This document shows positions 1 to 10,384 of a stretch of 64,000 bases of DNA, piece by piece. Within the stretch, counting starts at the first letter, position 1; each line of letters begins with the position of its first letter. The stretch is from Stenogyne calaminthoides. Lineage: Eukaryota > Streptophyta > Magnoliopsida > Lamiales > Lamiaceae. Below the pieces are notes generated by a model, which searched no databases, had not been told where the DNA came from, and worked only from the letters and a program-made list of their open reading frames with translations. The stretch covers positions 19,807,758 to 19,871,757 of the forward strand of contig JBBCBC010000022.1 in NCBI GenBank assembly GCA_037126765.1. The letters are read 5' to 3'. Made by a program: the position numbers and the translations under genes.

Positions 1-1261
1 TCCAACTCGCCCAATTCGCCCAGGATCTCGCCCAAATCGCCCATCTCTCCATTGAACCAAGTAAATCTCCTTGGAATTAGGGTCTCAATGAAAAAATAAT
101 CAACTAAATCGGAGATCGGGAGCTCAAGTTATGTACGAAACAAAACGGATGCTCGATGGAACTCGCCCATCTCCCCCGGGAGCTCGTCCAACTCGCCCAA
201 TTCGCCCAGGAGATCGCCAAACTCTCCCATCTCACCATTGTACCAAGTAAATCTCATTGAATGAGGGTCACAACGAAAAAAGAATCAACTCAATCGGAGG
301 TCGGGAACTCAAGTTATGGACGAAACAAAACTGATGCTCATTGGAACTCGCCCAACTCACCTACTCGCCCGGCATCCCCTACTCGTCCGAATCTAAACAA
401 CTCGCCCGCATAAGAGCGATGTGGAAAAAAATCTAGCTCATAACCATGAGAAGCTCCTCGGAAAGATGGTCACAACAAAAAAATAATCAACTCAATCAGA
501 GGTCGGGAACTCGAGTTATGGGCGAAACAAAACTAATGCTCATTGGAACTCGCCCAACTCGCCTACTCGCCCCTACTCGCCCGAATCTAAAGAACTCGCC
601 CGCATAAGAGCGATGTGAAAAACATCTCGCTCACAACCATGAGAAGCTCCTCGGAAAAATGGTCGCAACAAAAAAAGAATCAACTCAATCGGATGTCGGG
701 AACTCGAGTTATGGACGAAACAAAACTGATGCTCATTGGAACTCGCCCAACTCGCCCATCTCGCCCCGGAACTCGCCCATCTCGCCCGGGAGCTTGACCA
801 ACTCTCCCATCTTGCCTGGGAGCTCGCCCATCTCACCCATGAGCTCGCCTCATATCGCAACTTGCCCATCAAGAAAGTAAGTCTTCCGGCGGTGTGAGTA
901 ACTCGCCTAAGGGCGAGACGCCAATATTTCTCGTCCACAAGCAACAGCCCGATGGGCAAGTCGCTCAGCTCGCCAGGGCGCAACTCATCCACCTAGCTGC
1001 TCGCCCACCGAGCTCTACACGACTCCAGTGGCACTAATTCCTTGTTTACGTCGCCCACCTAAGCAATTGGGGGTTCGCCCGGGGCACCCACGTGTTGCTT
1101 GAACTCAGGGCCGAGCTTGCCCGACCCAATCTCCACGCAAAGAGCTCGCATATCGCTCGACCCACATCATTTCCACCTCGCCAAAAAAGAGGGCCATTTT
1201 CCATTTCTTGAAAATGGCTTGGTGAAGGATGTGACGTGCTACTCACCCAGCTCGCTCCGCG
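1..1261. repeat. hierarchical minisatellite, retroelement 3' region
   Basis: Short units of the type ACTCGCCC(A/G) recur dozens of times (positions 1-60, 160-240, 350-420, 550-600, 740-870) and sit inside a longer unit of about 180-200 bp. The longer unit is recognised by a segment resembling AATCAACTCAATCGGAGGTC, seen near 95, 280, 480 and 675 and each time followed by a conserved stretch ending in ACTCGCCC. No coding sequence is credible; the open frames here are repeat-encoded. The same CTCGCCC units reappear at 5803-6025, beyond nested copia A, so the two blocks were probably one internal region of a + strand gypsy-like element whose 3' LTR is 6026-7530. Plant gypsy elements of the Tat group are known to carry variable minisatellites before the 3' LTR; assignment to that group is inference. 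Confidence 0.75.
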
Positions 1262-1935
1262 TCACTCATAAATGGCCCAAGAAAGTCGATTATGAGTGAG
1301 AGGCTTGGTAAGAGCATCAGCTAACTGGTCCGAGGATGAAACATGAGATACCCGAAGCTGAGAGGTTTTGACCAAATCTCGAACAAAATGATAATCATTT
1401 GCAATGTGTTTTATCTGAGAGTGGAACACCAGGTTCGAACAAAGATAAGTGGCCCCAATATTATCACTATAAAGAATTGGACTAGTGGATTGAGGAATAG
1501 CAAGCTCAACCAAGATAGAACGAGTCCATTCTAACTCAGCAGCCGCAGCAGATCTATAGCCCGATATTCACCTCAGTAGATGAGCGAGCAACAAATCGTT
1601 GTTTTCGAGAACTCCAAGAGATAGGATTGGCACCGAGAAACCCAATGTATGCTCCAGTTGAAGTACGATCGTCGGTTGCTAGTTAAATTTCACCAAAGGT
1701 AAAAAACAATGAAGTGAAAGAGGCGAGTCACGTCGAAGATGAAGACCAACGTGATATGTTCCATAAAAGTAGCAAAGTAGGCGCTTTACAGCACCCTAAT
1801 GAGTCTTATTTGGGAGCATGCATGAACTGAGAGAGTTTGTTGACAGCAAATGCAATATCGGGCCTGGTCATCAGAAGATACTGCAAACTTCCAAGGACCT
1901 GACGGTAAGTGGAAGCATCAGATGGTTTACTGCCA
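1262..1935 (-). pseudogene. copia A RNase H region, broken
   Basis: The open piece 1513-1262 encodes a copia RNase H C-terminus: 'LYSDNIGATYL' is the family's cDNxSAxxL-type segment, followed by 'HSQIKHIANDYHFVRD' and 'SSSDQLADALTKPL', all close to the consensus of copia RNase H. Between 1514 and 1935 the connection from reverse transcriptase to RNase H can be followed only with frame changes (a piece resembling 'NKLSQFMH' is recognisable on the minus strand), so indels have accumulated. The frame ends at 1262, where repeat DNA starts. Confidence 0.85.
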
Positions 1936-2901
1936 TCAACAAGTGAGAGTGAAGAACCTGGTGCAAGAGGGGTTTGGATGGGTATGTTTCAAGAGAAGAT
2001 CTGTTATGTACTTCCGTTGGGAGAGAAAACAAGTAGAGGTGGTACGAAGAACCTCAACACCAAGAAAGTATGACAAAGACCCAAGATCTTTAACTGAGAA
2101 CTTTGTTGCCAAATCAGTGACTACTCGAGCTAGAAATGAGTCATCGTTACCCGTGAGAATGACATCATCAACATACACCAGAAAGTAAGCCATGACATTT
2201 TGACGATTATAGACAAAGAGAGACTCGTCTGACTTGGTGCACACAAAGCAACCAGAGACCAAAAAATCCCGAAGTGAATTATACCAAGTTCGAGGGGCTT
2301 GCTTCAAACCGTAAATGGATTTTTGAAGTTTACAAACATAAGAAGGATAATTCTTGTCAAAGAACCCCGGGGGTTGAGCCATGTAAACTTTATCAGTTAA
2401 AGAACCATGCAAGAATGCATTGTTTACGTCAAACTGTTGAAGTGACCAATTTTGAGAAACAACAATACTAAGGACAATCCTGATAATTGCTGGCTTCACA
2501 ACAGGGCTGAAAGCCTCAAAGTAGTCAATGAGAGGACGTCGATGGAACCCCTTAGCAACAAGACGAGCCTTAAACTTGTCAATTGTGCCATCAGGCTTAC
2601 GCTTGATTCGGAAAACCCACTTACAACCAACTACATTCTGAGATGAATTTGGAGGAACAAGATCCCATGTTCCATTCTTGAGTAAAGCAGTGAACTCAAA
2701 AGACATAGCATCACGCCACCGAGGATCAGAAAGTGCCTGTGTAACAGATGAAGGCTCAATATCAAGAGAAACTGAAGATGTGAGACAATACCTTGGATTT
2801 GGTTTCGAAATGTTATTTTTTGAATGGGTGGTCATCTGATGGCGAGCAGGTGGTGCCGGAGCTGGTGAAGGGGCCGGTTGGGGTGGCGTGGGCATAGGCA
2901 C
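1936..2901 (-). pseudogene. copia A reverse transcriptase
   Basis: A 321-residue open frame carries the copia reverse transcriptase (RVT_2): 'NGTWDLVPP' and 'GCKWVFRIKRKPDGTIDKFK' near residues 75-110, 'FDVNNAFLHG' near 158, 'KSIYGLKQAPRTWY' near 190 and the intact active site 'YVDDVILTGN' near 245. The proline-rich N-terminal stretch is the usual linker between integrase and reverse transcriptase. The frame ends soon after the conserved SQRKYITDLL segment, so the domain's end is missing in frame. It would synthesise cDNA in the element's virus-like particle; here it is separated from integrase by frameshifts and cannot be expressed as a polyprotein. Confidence 0.92.
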
Positions 2902-3038
2902 ATGTGCAGCTAGTGGTTGTAGAACAGACGAAGATGGGTTTGGAACAGGTGGAGGTTGAGGAATTGGAGAGAAGGAGTGTTTCTGATATACACACAGGAG
3001 GAGGAGTGAATCTCAATGTTGAGAATGGGAAGATGTTT

Positions 3039-3697
3039 TCAATAACTCAACGTGTCTTGAAACAACAAGTTTGTTGGAAGCACGATCCAATCAAAGATAA
3101 GCACTTTGTGTGAGTGAGTAACCCACAAAGACACATGGTCGAGACCTGTCATCAAGTTTATGCGATCCTTAAGGGCGAAGCCATGGGAAGCATTGACACC
3201 CAAAGACACGGAGTTTGAGAAAGTTGGGTGGATGAAAGAAGAGTTTTTCGTAGGAGAAAACCATAGAAAGGTCAACTTTAGGTAGACGATTTATGAGGTA
3301 AGTGGCTGTAGTGACAGCATAAGACCAATATGTGAGAGGCATAGAAGCTTGGTGCAAGAGAGCGAGGCCAATGTCAACAATATGACGATGACGTCGCTCT
3401 GAAGCACCATTGTGTTCGGGAGTATGTGGTGGAGTGGTAAGATGGGTGATGCCATGTGGCAAGAAAATGACGTAAAGCTAAGAATTCCCCCCCGTTATTA
3501 GAGTAAAGCGTTATGATTTTTGTCTTGAGGAAATTCTCAACTAAAGCTTTAAATGTAATAAAAGTGGACATAACATCAGATTTCCGTCTAAGAGGATACA
3601 ACCAAACATATTTTGTGAAGTGATCAATGAAAACAACATAATATTTAAATCCATCAATAGATAAAACTGGCGACGTCCATACATCAGAATAAATTAA
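3039..3697 (-). pseudogene. copia A integrase, frameshifted, D-to-N change
   Basis: Integrase is spread over three frames. 3601-3374 holds the core around 'LYSNNGGEF', where the family normally has SDNGGE: the second catalytic aspartate is read as asparagine. 3462-3169 contains 'PEHNGASERRHRHIVD', keeping the catalytic glutamate, and 'ATYLINRLP'. 3275-3039 holds the 'FVGYS' type C-terminal segment in a shifted frame. A single TAA at the end of the gag-protease frame separates it from that part, and the downstream residues (IYSDVWTSP) match the start of the core. The protein would insert cDNA into chromosomes; it is not functional as read. Confidence 0.88.
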
Positions 3698-5320
3698 TTA
3701 CAATGCAGATGACGACAAAGAGGACTCAACAAATGGGAGTTTATGACTCTTAACACACTTGCAAGAATCACAATGAAAGTCTATAGTTTTATGAAAAGGC
3801 AAATCATGCATAGATAAGGCACAATCTAAAGTTTTTGTGGATGGGTGACCAAGCCTAGCATGCCAAATAGACTGAGATTGCCTAACCGAAGACAAGGCAG
3901 AGGGAGTGGTTGTCGTACGCACACTAGCTGGCCATAAGTAAAGCCCATTAACGCGTGGTCCCCGAAGGAGAACGCCCCCTGTACGGCTGTCCTTCACCTG
4001 AAAATCAGAGGCAGAGAATACAACAACCACATTATTTGTTTTGCATAACTGAGCTACCGAAAGTAAATTTTTCGACATCGAAGGCAACATCAGAGTATTC
4101 GAAAAATCAAGCAAATCCAAATCAAAGAAAACTAAATTCCCAACATGGGTAATGCATAATTTGTTACCATCACCGATTACGACATCGTTGGTCCCTTCAT
4201 AAGGAGAGTGCAAAGATAAATTTGCCAAGTCAGTGGCAATATGATTTGAGGCGCCAGAGTCGAGAATCCAATTTGAAGATGCCGGTGCTGCAGCCGCGGG
4301 ATAAGCAGATGTTGTGTGGTAAGATTGACGATGCTGCTGAGATTGTGAGGCATGAGACTGAAGCTCAAGACATCGTCGAGCTGAGTGGCCCTGAAAACAA
4401 CAAAGTTGACACTTTCCGAGGTAGCCAGTGCGCTGTTGATTCAAATGCGGACCAGATGCAGGCTGCTGTTGGGGACGATAGCTTTGAGCAGACTGCTGTT
4501 GGGGACGATAACTGTGAGCGGGCTGCTGTTGGGGAGGCTTGGACTGCTTTGGGCGAGGCTGCCCTGACAAGGATCGTTGTTGGTATGCAGCCTGAAACGC
4601 CGTAGTGGGCTGTACAGGAGCAGCGGTTGTTCGTGAGTTAAGTTGAGCCTCGGTACTCAACAATTTGTCATGCAATTCGTCAAATAGCATGGGAGTGTCA
4701 CGAGCTTGAATTGCTTTTGACAACTCTTTGTATGAATCATCAAGACCATTCAATATTTTGAGGACCAAGTCCTCCGAGTCGGTAGAGACACCGAGAAGAG
4801 ATAACTCATCAACAATTCCTTTGATTTCAAGCATAAATTCAGTTATCGATCTCGTACCTTTAGTTGGATTATGGAGGCGATTTTTCAAGGCCAATATTTT
4901 ACCCCTAGAGGGTCTGCCATATGTCTGCGCAAGAATGTCCCAAGCATCTTGAGAAGTTTTCACCTTAGCAATAAAGGTAATCAAAGACGGATCAATCAAT
5001 CCGATTATTGCGCTTAATAACAGTTGGTCCTGACGAACCCAGTATGTGTGATGAGGATTAGGAACGGACGCCGAGTTGTTCGTAGCAGTAACAGTGGCGG
5101 ATAGTTTGGGTTTCGATCCATTAAGAAATCCAAATAAATCGTATCCAACCAGTAATGTACGGAATTGAAAACTCCAAGTAGAGTAGTTAGAGGAATTCAA
5201 TTTGAGAGGTATTAGGGATGTGGTGTTGAAAGCAATGAGCGGAGGAGTTCCGTTCGACGTCTTATTAGTGTTAAGAGCGCCGGTAGTATTGACGACATTT
5301 GGGCTGGATGGCTCTGTCAT
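3698..5320 (-). pseudogene. copia A gag-protease polyprotein
   Basis: This 540-residue open frame is the N-terminal part of a copia polyprotein. Residues 1-110 match the copia-like N-terminal domain ('LNSSNYSTWSFQF'), 115-240 the UBN2/gag capsid domain ('AWDILAQTYG', 'ILNGLDDSYKEL'), 255-300 are glutamine-rich repeats (RPQQQSA/RPQQQPA), about 305-320 form a CX2CX4HX4C knuckle (C-QL-C-CFQG-H-SARR-C), and about 355 is the aspartic protease site 'ILDSGASNHIA'. The end has the pre-integrase motif 'WHARLGHPS' and Cys pairs of the integrase zinc finger. The ATG at 5320 lies about 330 bp inside the primer site, as expected. The frame ends at a TAA after which integrase homology continues. Confidence 0.93.
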
Positions 5321-5646
5321 GATTGCAAATGGCTATGGATGACAATGCTTGCCGGCAAAGGAAAAATCCTATTGAACAGAGGATGAATTCGTGTGTTTCT
5401 GCAGAGATGAGATAATTTTTACAAAGATGGGGTGATTGATTGCGGAAGACGTGGGATTTGGAATTAGGGAGATATGGTATATTTGACCAAATCTTTTGAA
5501 TTAGGGAGATATGGCATGTTTGACCAAATCTTTTGGCTAGCAGAGAATATGACAGAATAATACCAAATTTAAGAAGAAAAGAACAATAAATAATTTTATT
5601 ACAAGAGGATCGAAAAAAAAATGGAAAGAGGCGTTAGCCTTATATT

Positions 5647-5659
5647 GCTCTGGTTACCA
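5647..5659 (-). other. primer binding site of copia A
   Basis: The minus strand reads TGGTAACCAGAGC, near the TGGTATCAGAGC complement of initiator tRNA-Met used by plant copia elements. It lies 12 nt inside the 5' LTR end at 5672. Confidence 0.7.
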
Positions 5660-5671
5660 TGAAGAGAAATA

Positions 5672-5802
5672 TGTTGGAAGAGATAATTTTATTTATACAC
5701 TGAGAAGGTATTTGTACAAGTATACAGTAATTACAAACAAGAGAAAATCCGATGTGGGATGTACAAAAGATAGTTATATACAAATACTCCTAATAGCCAA
5801 CA
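5672..5802 (-). repeat. copia A 5' LTR (131 bp)
   Basis: On the minus strand the segment starts TGTTGG and ends CCAACA, a perfect 6-bp terminal inverted repeat, and ends next to the primer site. It holds a TATA-like GTATAAATAAAA near its 3' end, fitting a U3-R-U5 unit in miniature. 131 bp is short but within the range of Ale-type copia LTRs. No second copy is present, so the boundaries rest on the TG...CA ends and the primer site, not on a paired LTR or a target duplication. Confidence 0.72.
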
Positions 5803-6025
5803 CCAAGTAATCTGCCCACAAAGCAGGTAGCAAGTCGCCAGACTCTAAACGCAAGTCGCCCAACTCGGCGAGCCATCCAAAGAAAAATAACTCGCCCAAC
5901 ACTCAAATTGGTCATTGAAGCGGGATCTCGCCAAACATAGACAAAACGCCCAAGTCGCCAAGTTATGCTCACGAAGATTTAGGTCACTACTCCCACTTGA
6001 GGTGAATAGTAACCTGAGGGGCAAT
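5803..6025 (+). repeat. minisatellite internal segment and polypurine tract
   Basis: CTCGCCC-type units continue here on the far side of copia A. The segment ends in CCTGAGGGGCAAT (6013-6025), directly before TGTTGT. The same GAGGGGCAAT/TGTTGT junction occurs at the 3' LTR of gypsy D (35516-35530), where it is clearly the polypurine tract. This is therefore read as the polypurine tract of the element ending at 7530. Confidence 0.65.
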
Positions 6026-7530
6026 TGTTGTGTGCCAAATGGAGGGCCCACTAACATCTATTAAAAATGAGATATGGGGCAAGTTGTCATGAGCCAAAGA
6101 CGAGCTCGCCCGACCGAGTCCAAGGATGGGGTAAGTTGCTCGCCTAACTCGCCCGCTCAACCCGACTACTCGTAAGATGTCCACCGAAGTTGCCCTTTAG
6201 ACGACAAGGCGGGCCCGATGGTCGCCGCGCCCGCTACTCGCCCGCGCCATGGTCGCATGCTAGTCGCCGTGCCCGTTACTCGCCAAAAGGCGGGCGAGTT
6301 TGCCCCTACTACCGGGTGACTCGCCCGCGTCCTCACCATGGTTGTCACCTGCACCATGGTCATCTCCCGCGCCCGCGCCATGGTTTCCCGCGTGCCTTGG
6401 TCGCCCGCACGCTATGGTCGCCCGCATGCCATGGTCGCCCAATCGCCTGCGCCCTCCACTCGCCTTGCCCGCACGCCAAGGTCGCCCGCAAGCCATGGTC
6501 GCTCGCAAGCCTTGGTCGCTCGCGCGCCTTGGTCGCCCGCACGCCTTGGTCTCCCTCATGACATGGTCACCCGCGCCCGCCACTCGCCCGCGCTCGCACG
6601 CCATGGTCGCCTGGTCGCCCACGCCCGTGCTAGTCGCCACCCTCCCTCGCACGCCATGGTCGCCCACTCGCCCGCGCCCGCACACCTAGTAGTCGTCGTA
6701 TTGGCGAGAAGGCGGACGAGTCGCCTACTCCCGGGAAACTCGCCCCGCCAAGTCGCCTGGTCACCCTAATCGCCACGAGGTCGGGCGAGTTCGCCCCGCT
6801 CCCTTAGCAACTTGCCCGCTAATCGCCCACTTCGCCAACAAGGCAACACTCTCAATGTAATTGCGTACATAAAGAGGCAAGTTATACTTAGACAACTTTA
6901 TGGGATTTGTGATCAAGGTAAATGGGATAGAGAGACTTAAGTCAAAGGTTTCCCACTTACCCAAACATGTTTTTGGCTAACCTAACACGTAAACAACCAA
7001 CATCAAAGAATATTACCCAAAATGGCCATGAAGACTCTGAAGATAATGTTGGTTCTACCGCCGCAGACTCAAAGGGGAAAGCTTAGGCGCAAATCTCCAT
7101 GTTACCTGCAAACCGCCAATTCAGAGTTGCAGGAAGTGTGTTTAGTTATGCGAGACTAAGATTTAGAGTATAATGTAGAGTCCAATGTAGCTTATTACAA
7201 TTAATACATTGTTGAACTCCATCGAGAGTTGTGACAAGGTAAGCTAGACGAACATTTTGTACTATAAATACTAGGAGTTAAGACTCCAAATAGTACGAAA
7301 ACTACATTGAATACAACGGCTTTATCAGTCAACAAAAGAGGCCTTCGGCCCAAATTCTCTCGCATTTACTTACTTGCATTTATTACTTGAATCCATATCA
7401 TTGTTGTTCAATGAAGAACATTCGTTCTATTCTTCATTAATCACACTTGTTTCATCATTACTACTTGTTTGTTATACCAATCCACATAGCCACATTCAAT
7501 ATCTTGTTCCGTAAATTTTGGTATACAACA
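6026..7530 (+). mobile_element. 3' LTR of a Tat-like gypsy element, 5' part off-window
   Basis: The segment begins TGTTGT after a polypurine tract and ends ACAACA at 7530, where Harbinger transposase homology starts at the next base. A TATA box (TATAAATA, 7263-7270) lies about 260 bp before the end, as expected for U3/R. The left half (6190-6830) is a GC-rich minisatellite; the right half is ordinary AT-rich LTR. No coding domain of this element is visible in the window. The family call (Tat) rests only on the polypurine tract resemblance to gypsy D and the minisatellite habit. A solo LTR is unlikely because a polypurine tract and internal repeats precede it. Confidence 0.6.
6190..6830. repeat. 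GC-rich minisatellite (ATGGTCGCCCGC type)
   Basis: Degenerate copies of (C/A)(A/T)TGGTCGCCCGCACGC and CACTCGCCCGCGCCC follow one another for about 600 bp. Long open frames exist on both strands over the same bases, which is an effect of high GC and repeat structure, not coding. The core CGCCC is shared with the 9-bp units at 1-870 and 5803-6025, so the arrays look related. The array lies within the proposed LTR. Confidence 0.75.
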
Positions 7531-9240
7531 GCCTTCTACAAAATTTATGAGAGCTCGTCTTATCACAGCTGCACTCATTCGCAAGTGTTCGGGTAAATAG
7601 CACTTTTGGTCCCAAGAGAATGTGTCAATTGCAAAATGATCATTTTTTCGATAAATTTGGTTCCGTAAGATTTTCTGTCCATTTCTAACGGAAGTGAGTC
7701 ACACGCGCCATTAATTGCAGATTTGGTCCCAAAAAATTGAAGATTTGGTCCCATAAAATTGCATATTTGGTCCCAAAAAAATTATTTTTTTATTTTTTTA
7801 CTATAAATTTTAGATTTTTCCAAAACTAATTTATAATTTATTAATTACACCTTTATAATTAATTTATAATTTATTTAGTGTAAATATGAGATTTAAATTT
7901 ATATAATTAATTTATAATTTTGAAAGTATTAAGCATAATTTCATAACTAAGATTTATAAAAATGTAATAAAATTTCTGAATTCCATTTGATATTATAGAT
8001 TGTATATTTTTTTAATTTTTTTAGATTATACATAAAAATTTACTTTATTTGAAAATATTTTTTTTTTTTATTTTAAATTATTTATTTATTTCGATTTAAC
8101 ATGAATTAAGATTATATATGGATTATATGTATATTTTTTTATTTTTTAAATTATCTACAAACTATTACTTGTTTTAAAAATGGAACCCTCGTTCCCACTC
8201 CCCCCTCCAAAATCGCCCCAGAAATTCAATGAAATCACATTGAAGAAGAAGTGAAAATCATACTGGAGTTTATAGGCTGCAACAGTTATGATTTTTATGT
8301 GTTTGATATTGATCTACGTGATAAAAAGATATCGAATTTGAGTTTAATTTTTGTGATTATTTCGCGACGATGAGTGTTAATTGTAGTGTGGTGGGATGGG
8401 CTGGTGGCAATGGTGATTGCAGAGAAAGTTGTGTTGTGAAACTGGTTTACATATTATTTTTAATTTTTAGATGTTACATATTATTATTTGATTTACAAAA
8501 GTTTACTTATTATTTTTAAAATTATATATGGATTATATATATATATTAATTTCTATAATTTTACATAAATTATTATTTAGTTTACAAAAATATTTTTTTT
8601 GTAGTTTGTAATCATATTTAAATCATATATATAGTTTTACAATTAATTTGTAATTTATGAATTCATTTTAATTACATATATAATTAATTATATTTTAGTA
8701 TCATTTCCCTCAATTTTGCAAATTTAGTCCCATAACTTTTTTGGTCAACTAATGGTTTTCATCCATTTGACTAACGGTTGTGACGAAAACTGCTAAAAAA
8801 AGGATAATTTTAAGACCACGGGACCAAAACTATTTTGTACTCAATCTCTTGGGACCAAATCTGCAATTTACCCTCAAGTGTTCATCCTTGACATCAGATA
8901 ATGTCCCATACACTAACACTCTTATAGATCTAGTACATTTCTGCAATGTGTAAGACCTCGTCTACCTATGGCATCAGGTCTTTGTTGAAAATATTCGTCA
9001 TTCGCAGTAGTAACATCCACTATATGTAAGAAAATCGGTTTCCGCATGTGAAATCTTAGTCGAAAGATCTCAGAAGTATATGTCGGCATTGTCGCTAAAA
9101 TAGTCATTCACCATATTCTTTTCACCAATCTCATGATCTCTTTTTGCAATATCTTCTTCTGGCTCTAGGAGTATGATCTCCTACAACCAGATTTGGATTG
9201 GTTGTGAATGTGTGGGTGAATCATTCCTATTACTATTACA
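7531..9240 (-). pseudogene. PIF/Harbinger transposase remnant, split
   Basis: The frame 9107-8922 (minus) encodes 'LRFHMRKPIFLHIVD' and 'EYFQQRPDAIGRRGLT', the N-terminal region of plant Harbinger transposases (ALP1-like family; consensus RFRMRRxLFLRIVD and YFxQRxDAxGxxGLS). Further along the minus strand, 8916-8884 gives 'VLVYGTLSDV', the family's LAYGTSAD-type motif. After removal of the element at 7591-8874 and one copy of its 9-bp duplication, the frame continues into 7581-7531 ('HLRMSAAVI' matches EYLRMGES-type), then is cut by the LTR ending at 7530. Sequence 9108-9240 holds the upstream, frame-broken part. The catalytic DDE region is absent. Confidence 0.8.
7591..8874. mobile_element. 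Mutator-type non-autonomous element, 9-bp TSD
   Basis: The ends are inverted repeats: the left starts GGGTAAATAGCACTTTTGGT, and the reverse complement of the right end starts AGGGTAAATTGCAGATTTGG; both go on with CCCAAGAGA. A 9-bp direct repeat CAAGTGTTC flanks it (7582-7590 and 8875-8883), the size typical of Mutator-like elements, and removing the insert restores the Harbinger reading frame. Inside the left end TTTGGTCCC recurs about every 25 bp (7724-7775). The interior is AT-rich with a more balanced block near 8185-8440. No transposase is present. Confidence 0.88.
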
Positions 9241-9336
9241 ATGAGTAGGTAACTCTATCAAGAGGGGAGAATTTTTCAAGGCATATGCGCACCTCATGAA
9301 GCTAATAGGCATAATCTCTGATGCTATTGTATATGT
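9241..9336. other. spacer beside Harbinger remnant
   Basis: No feature can be supported here. It lies between the transposase remnant and a short Myb-like frame and may be part of the same old element. Confidence 0.4.
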
Positions 9337-9438
9337 AAGGATGTCGAAAAAGGAAGTGGTCCTTTAAAGAAACGTTGGTCTTTTAAAGAAGATGAGATTT
9401 TGAGTATTCTTCATCATGACATATTATCTAATTAGAGT
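9337..9438 (+). pseudogene. possible Myb/SANT-like fragment
   Basis: A 33-codon plus-strand frame includes 'LKKRWSFKEDEILS', which resembles the first helix of Myb/SANT-like domains (W-x-x-x-E-D-x-x-L). PIF/Harbinger elements usually encode a Myb-like accessory protein beside the transposase, and a transposase remnant lies next to it on the opposite strand, so this may be the remains of that partner. The stretch is short and ends at a TAG; there is no independent support. Confidence 0.3.
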
Positions 9439-9912
9439 GTAATAGAAGATGCATAGATTTCTAAGGGGCTAATTAAAGTAATATAGAGGATAAAGAAAGA
9501 GTGTTATTAATAGTAAAAAAAATAAAGCAATTATATATCGAGGCACGCTTGCATGAGACGGTCCAATGAAAATACAGAGTATAATTTGGACATTGATATT
9601 TTAACTCTTTAGGATAGATGGGTGTGATTTGTGCTAATTGTACTCATGAAACTTTCTCATATGAGTTTTTATCTTATATATTGTGGTATAGAGGACTCAG
9701 TCTCCTGGCTATCGAGACTCCATCGATCATTTAATAACTTATGGTGGATTATGCTAAAACGATTTACCCCTGATTATTAAATTTGCTTGGTTTTTTCAAA
9801 CAATTACCCTTGTTTTACAACAATGCTTTAGAAAAAAATCCCTCTTTTCTTGGTGAATTATGTTAGCTTCTCTTTATTATGTTAGCTTCGCTTTATTATA
9901 TTACCCATACTA
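9439..9912. other. no recognisable feature
   Basis: AT-rich DNA with no open frame over 60 codons and no repeat structure that I can see, ending at the TTA target duplication of the next element. Near 9857-9898 ATTATGTTAGCTTC is directly repeated. Confidence 0.5.
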
Positions 9913-10384
9913 TTAGGGTGTGATTGGTATGTTGGAATAAATAGGAAATGGAATAATCATTCCTTAATTTATTCCAAATACATTAATTGGTATATATTTT
10001 TTAAAGTAATCATAATTCCATTAAGAATGGTCATTCCCAAAAATAAAGGAATTATGATTCCTTATGTATTCCACATTCTGAGAGATGAAATTTCTTTCCA
10101 CAGAAAATATTATCATTCATATTGGGATATTTTTAGTTTTGATTATTTATGCCAAAACATTATGTAATTATCAACTTGTATTGTTTAAGTTTATTTCTAC
10201 AGGTAACAAGTTGAGGGGGAAGTGAACAAGTTGAGTGGGAACTGATCTGAAGTCTCATGAAGAAAATGGGTCGGAGGTCAAAATGGCCTGAGTGAAAATA
10301 GGCCTGAAGACAAGTGTCATGAATGGAAAATAGGCTTGAGGAAAAGTGGTCTGAATGGACGAAGGCTAAGTAAAAAAAATCATT

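Larger units (their letters stand above)
1262..5802 (-). mobile_element. copia retrotransposon A, Ale/Retrofit-like, decayed
   Basis: Read on the minus strand this is a Ty1/copia element in canonical order: 5' LTR (5672-5802), primer site (5647-5659), gag-protease (5320-3698), integrase (3697-3039), reverse transcriptase (2901-1936) and RNase H (to 1262). No 3' LTR is seen below 1262, where minisatellite sequence begins, so the downstream end was lost or deleted. The gag N-terminus with a 'LNSSNYSTW' type motif, the CX2CX4HX4C knuckle and the very short LTR fit the Ale/Retrofit group; the lineage call is from remembered family features. Stops and frameshifts make it non-functional. It lies inside minisatellite DNA of another element. 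Confidence 0.9.

Noticed and set aside
573..992. 139-codon minus-strand frame with repeated RWASS residues
   Set aside because: The protein repeat mirrors the 9-bp CTCGCCC minisatellite; no domain and no independent support.
4222..4605. 127-codon plus-strand frame with AVGDD repeats
   Set aside because: It is antisense to the glutamine-rich part of the copia A gag frame and is caused by the repeat there.
6190..6769. Several long open frames on both strands (123-143 codons), rich in W, S, P, R and A
   Set aside because: They overlap each other on both strands over a GC-rich minisatellite and are fully explained by repeat units lacking stop trinucleotides.
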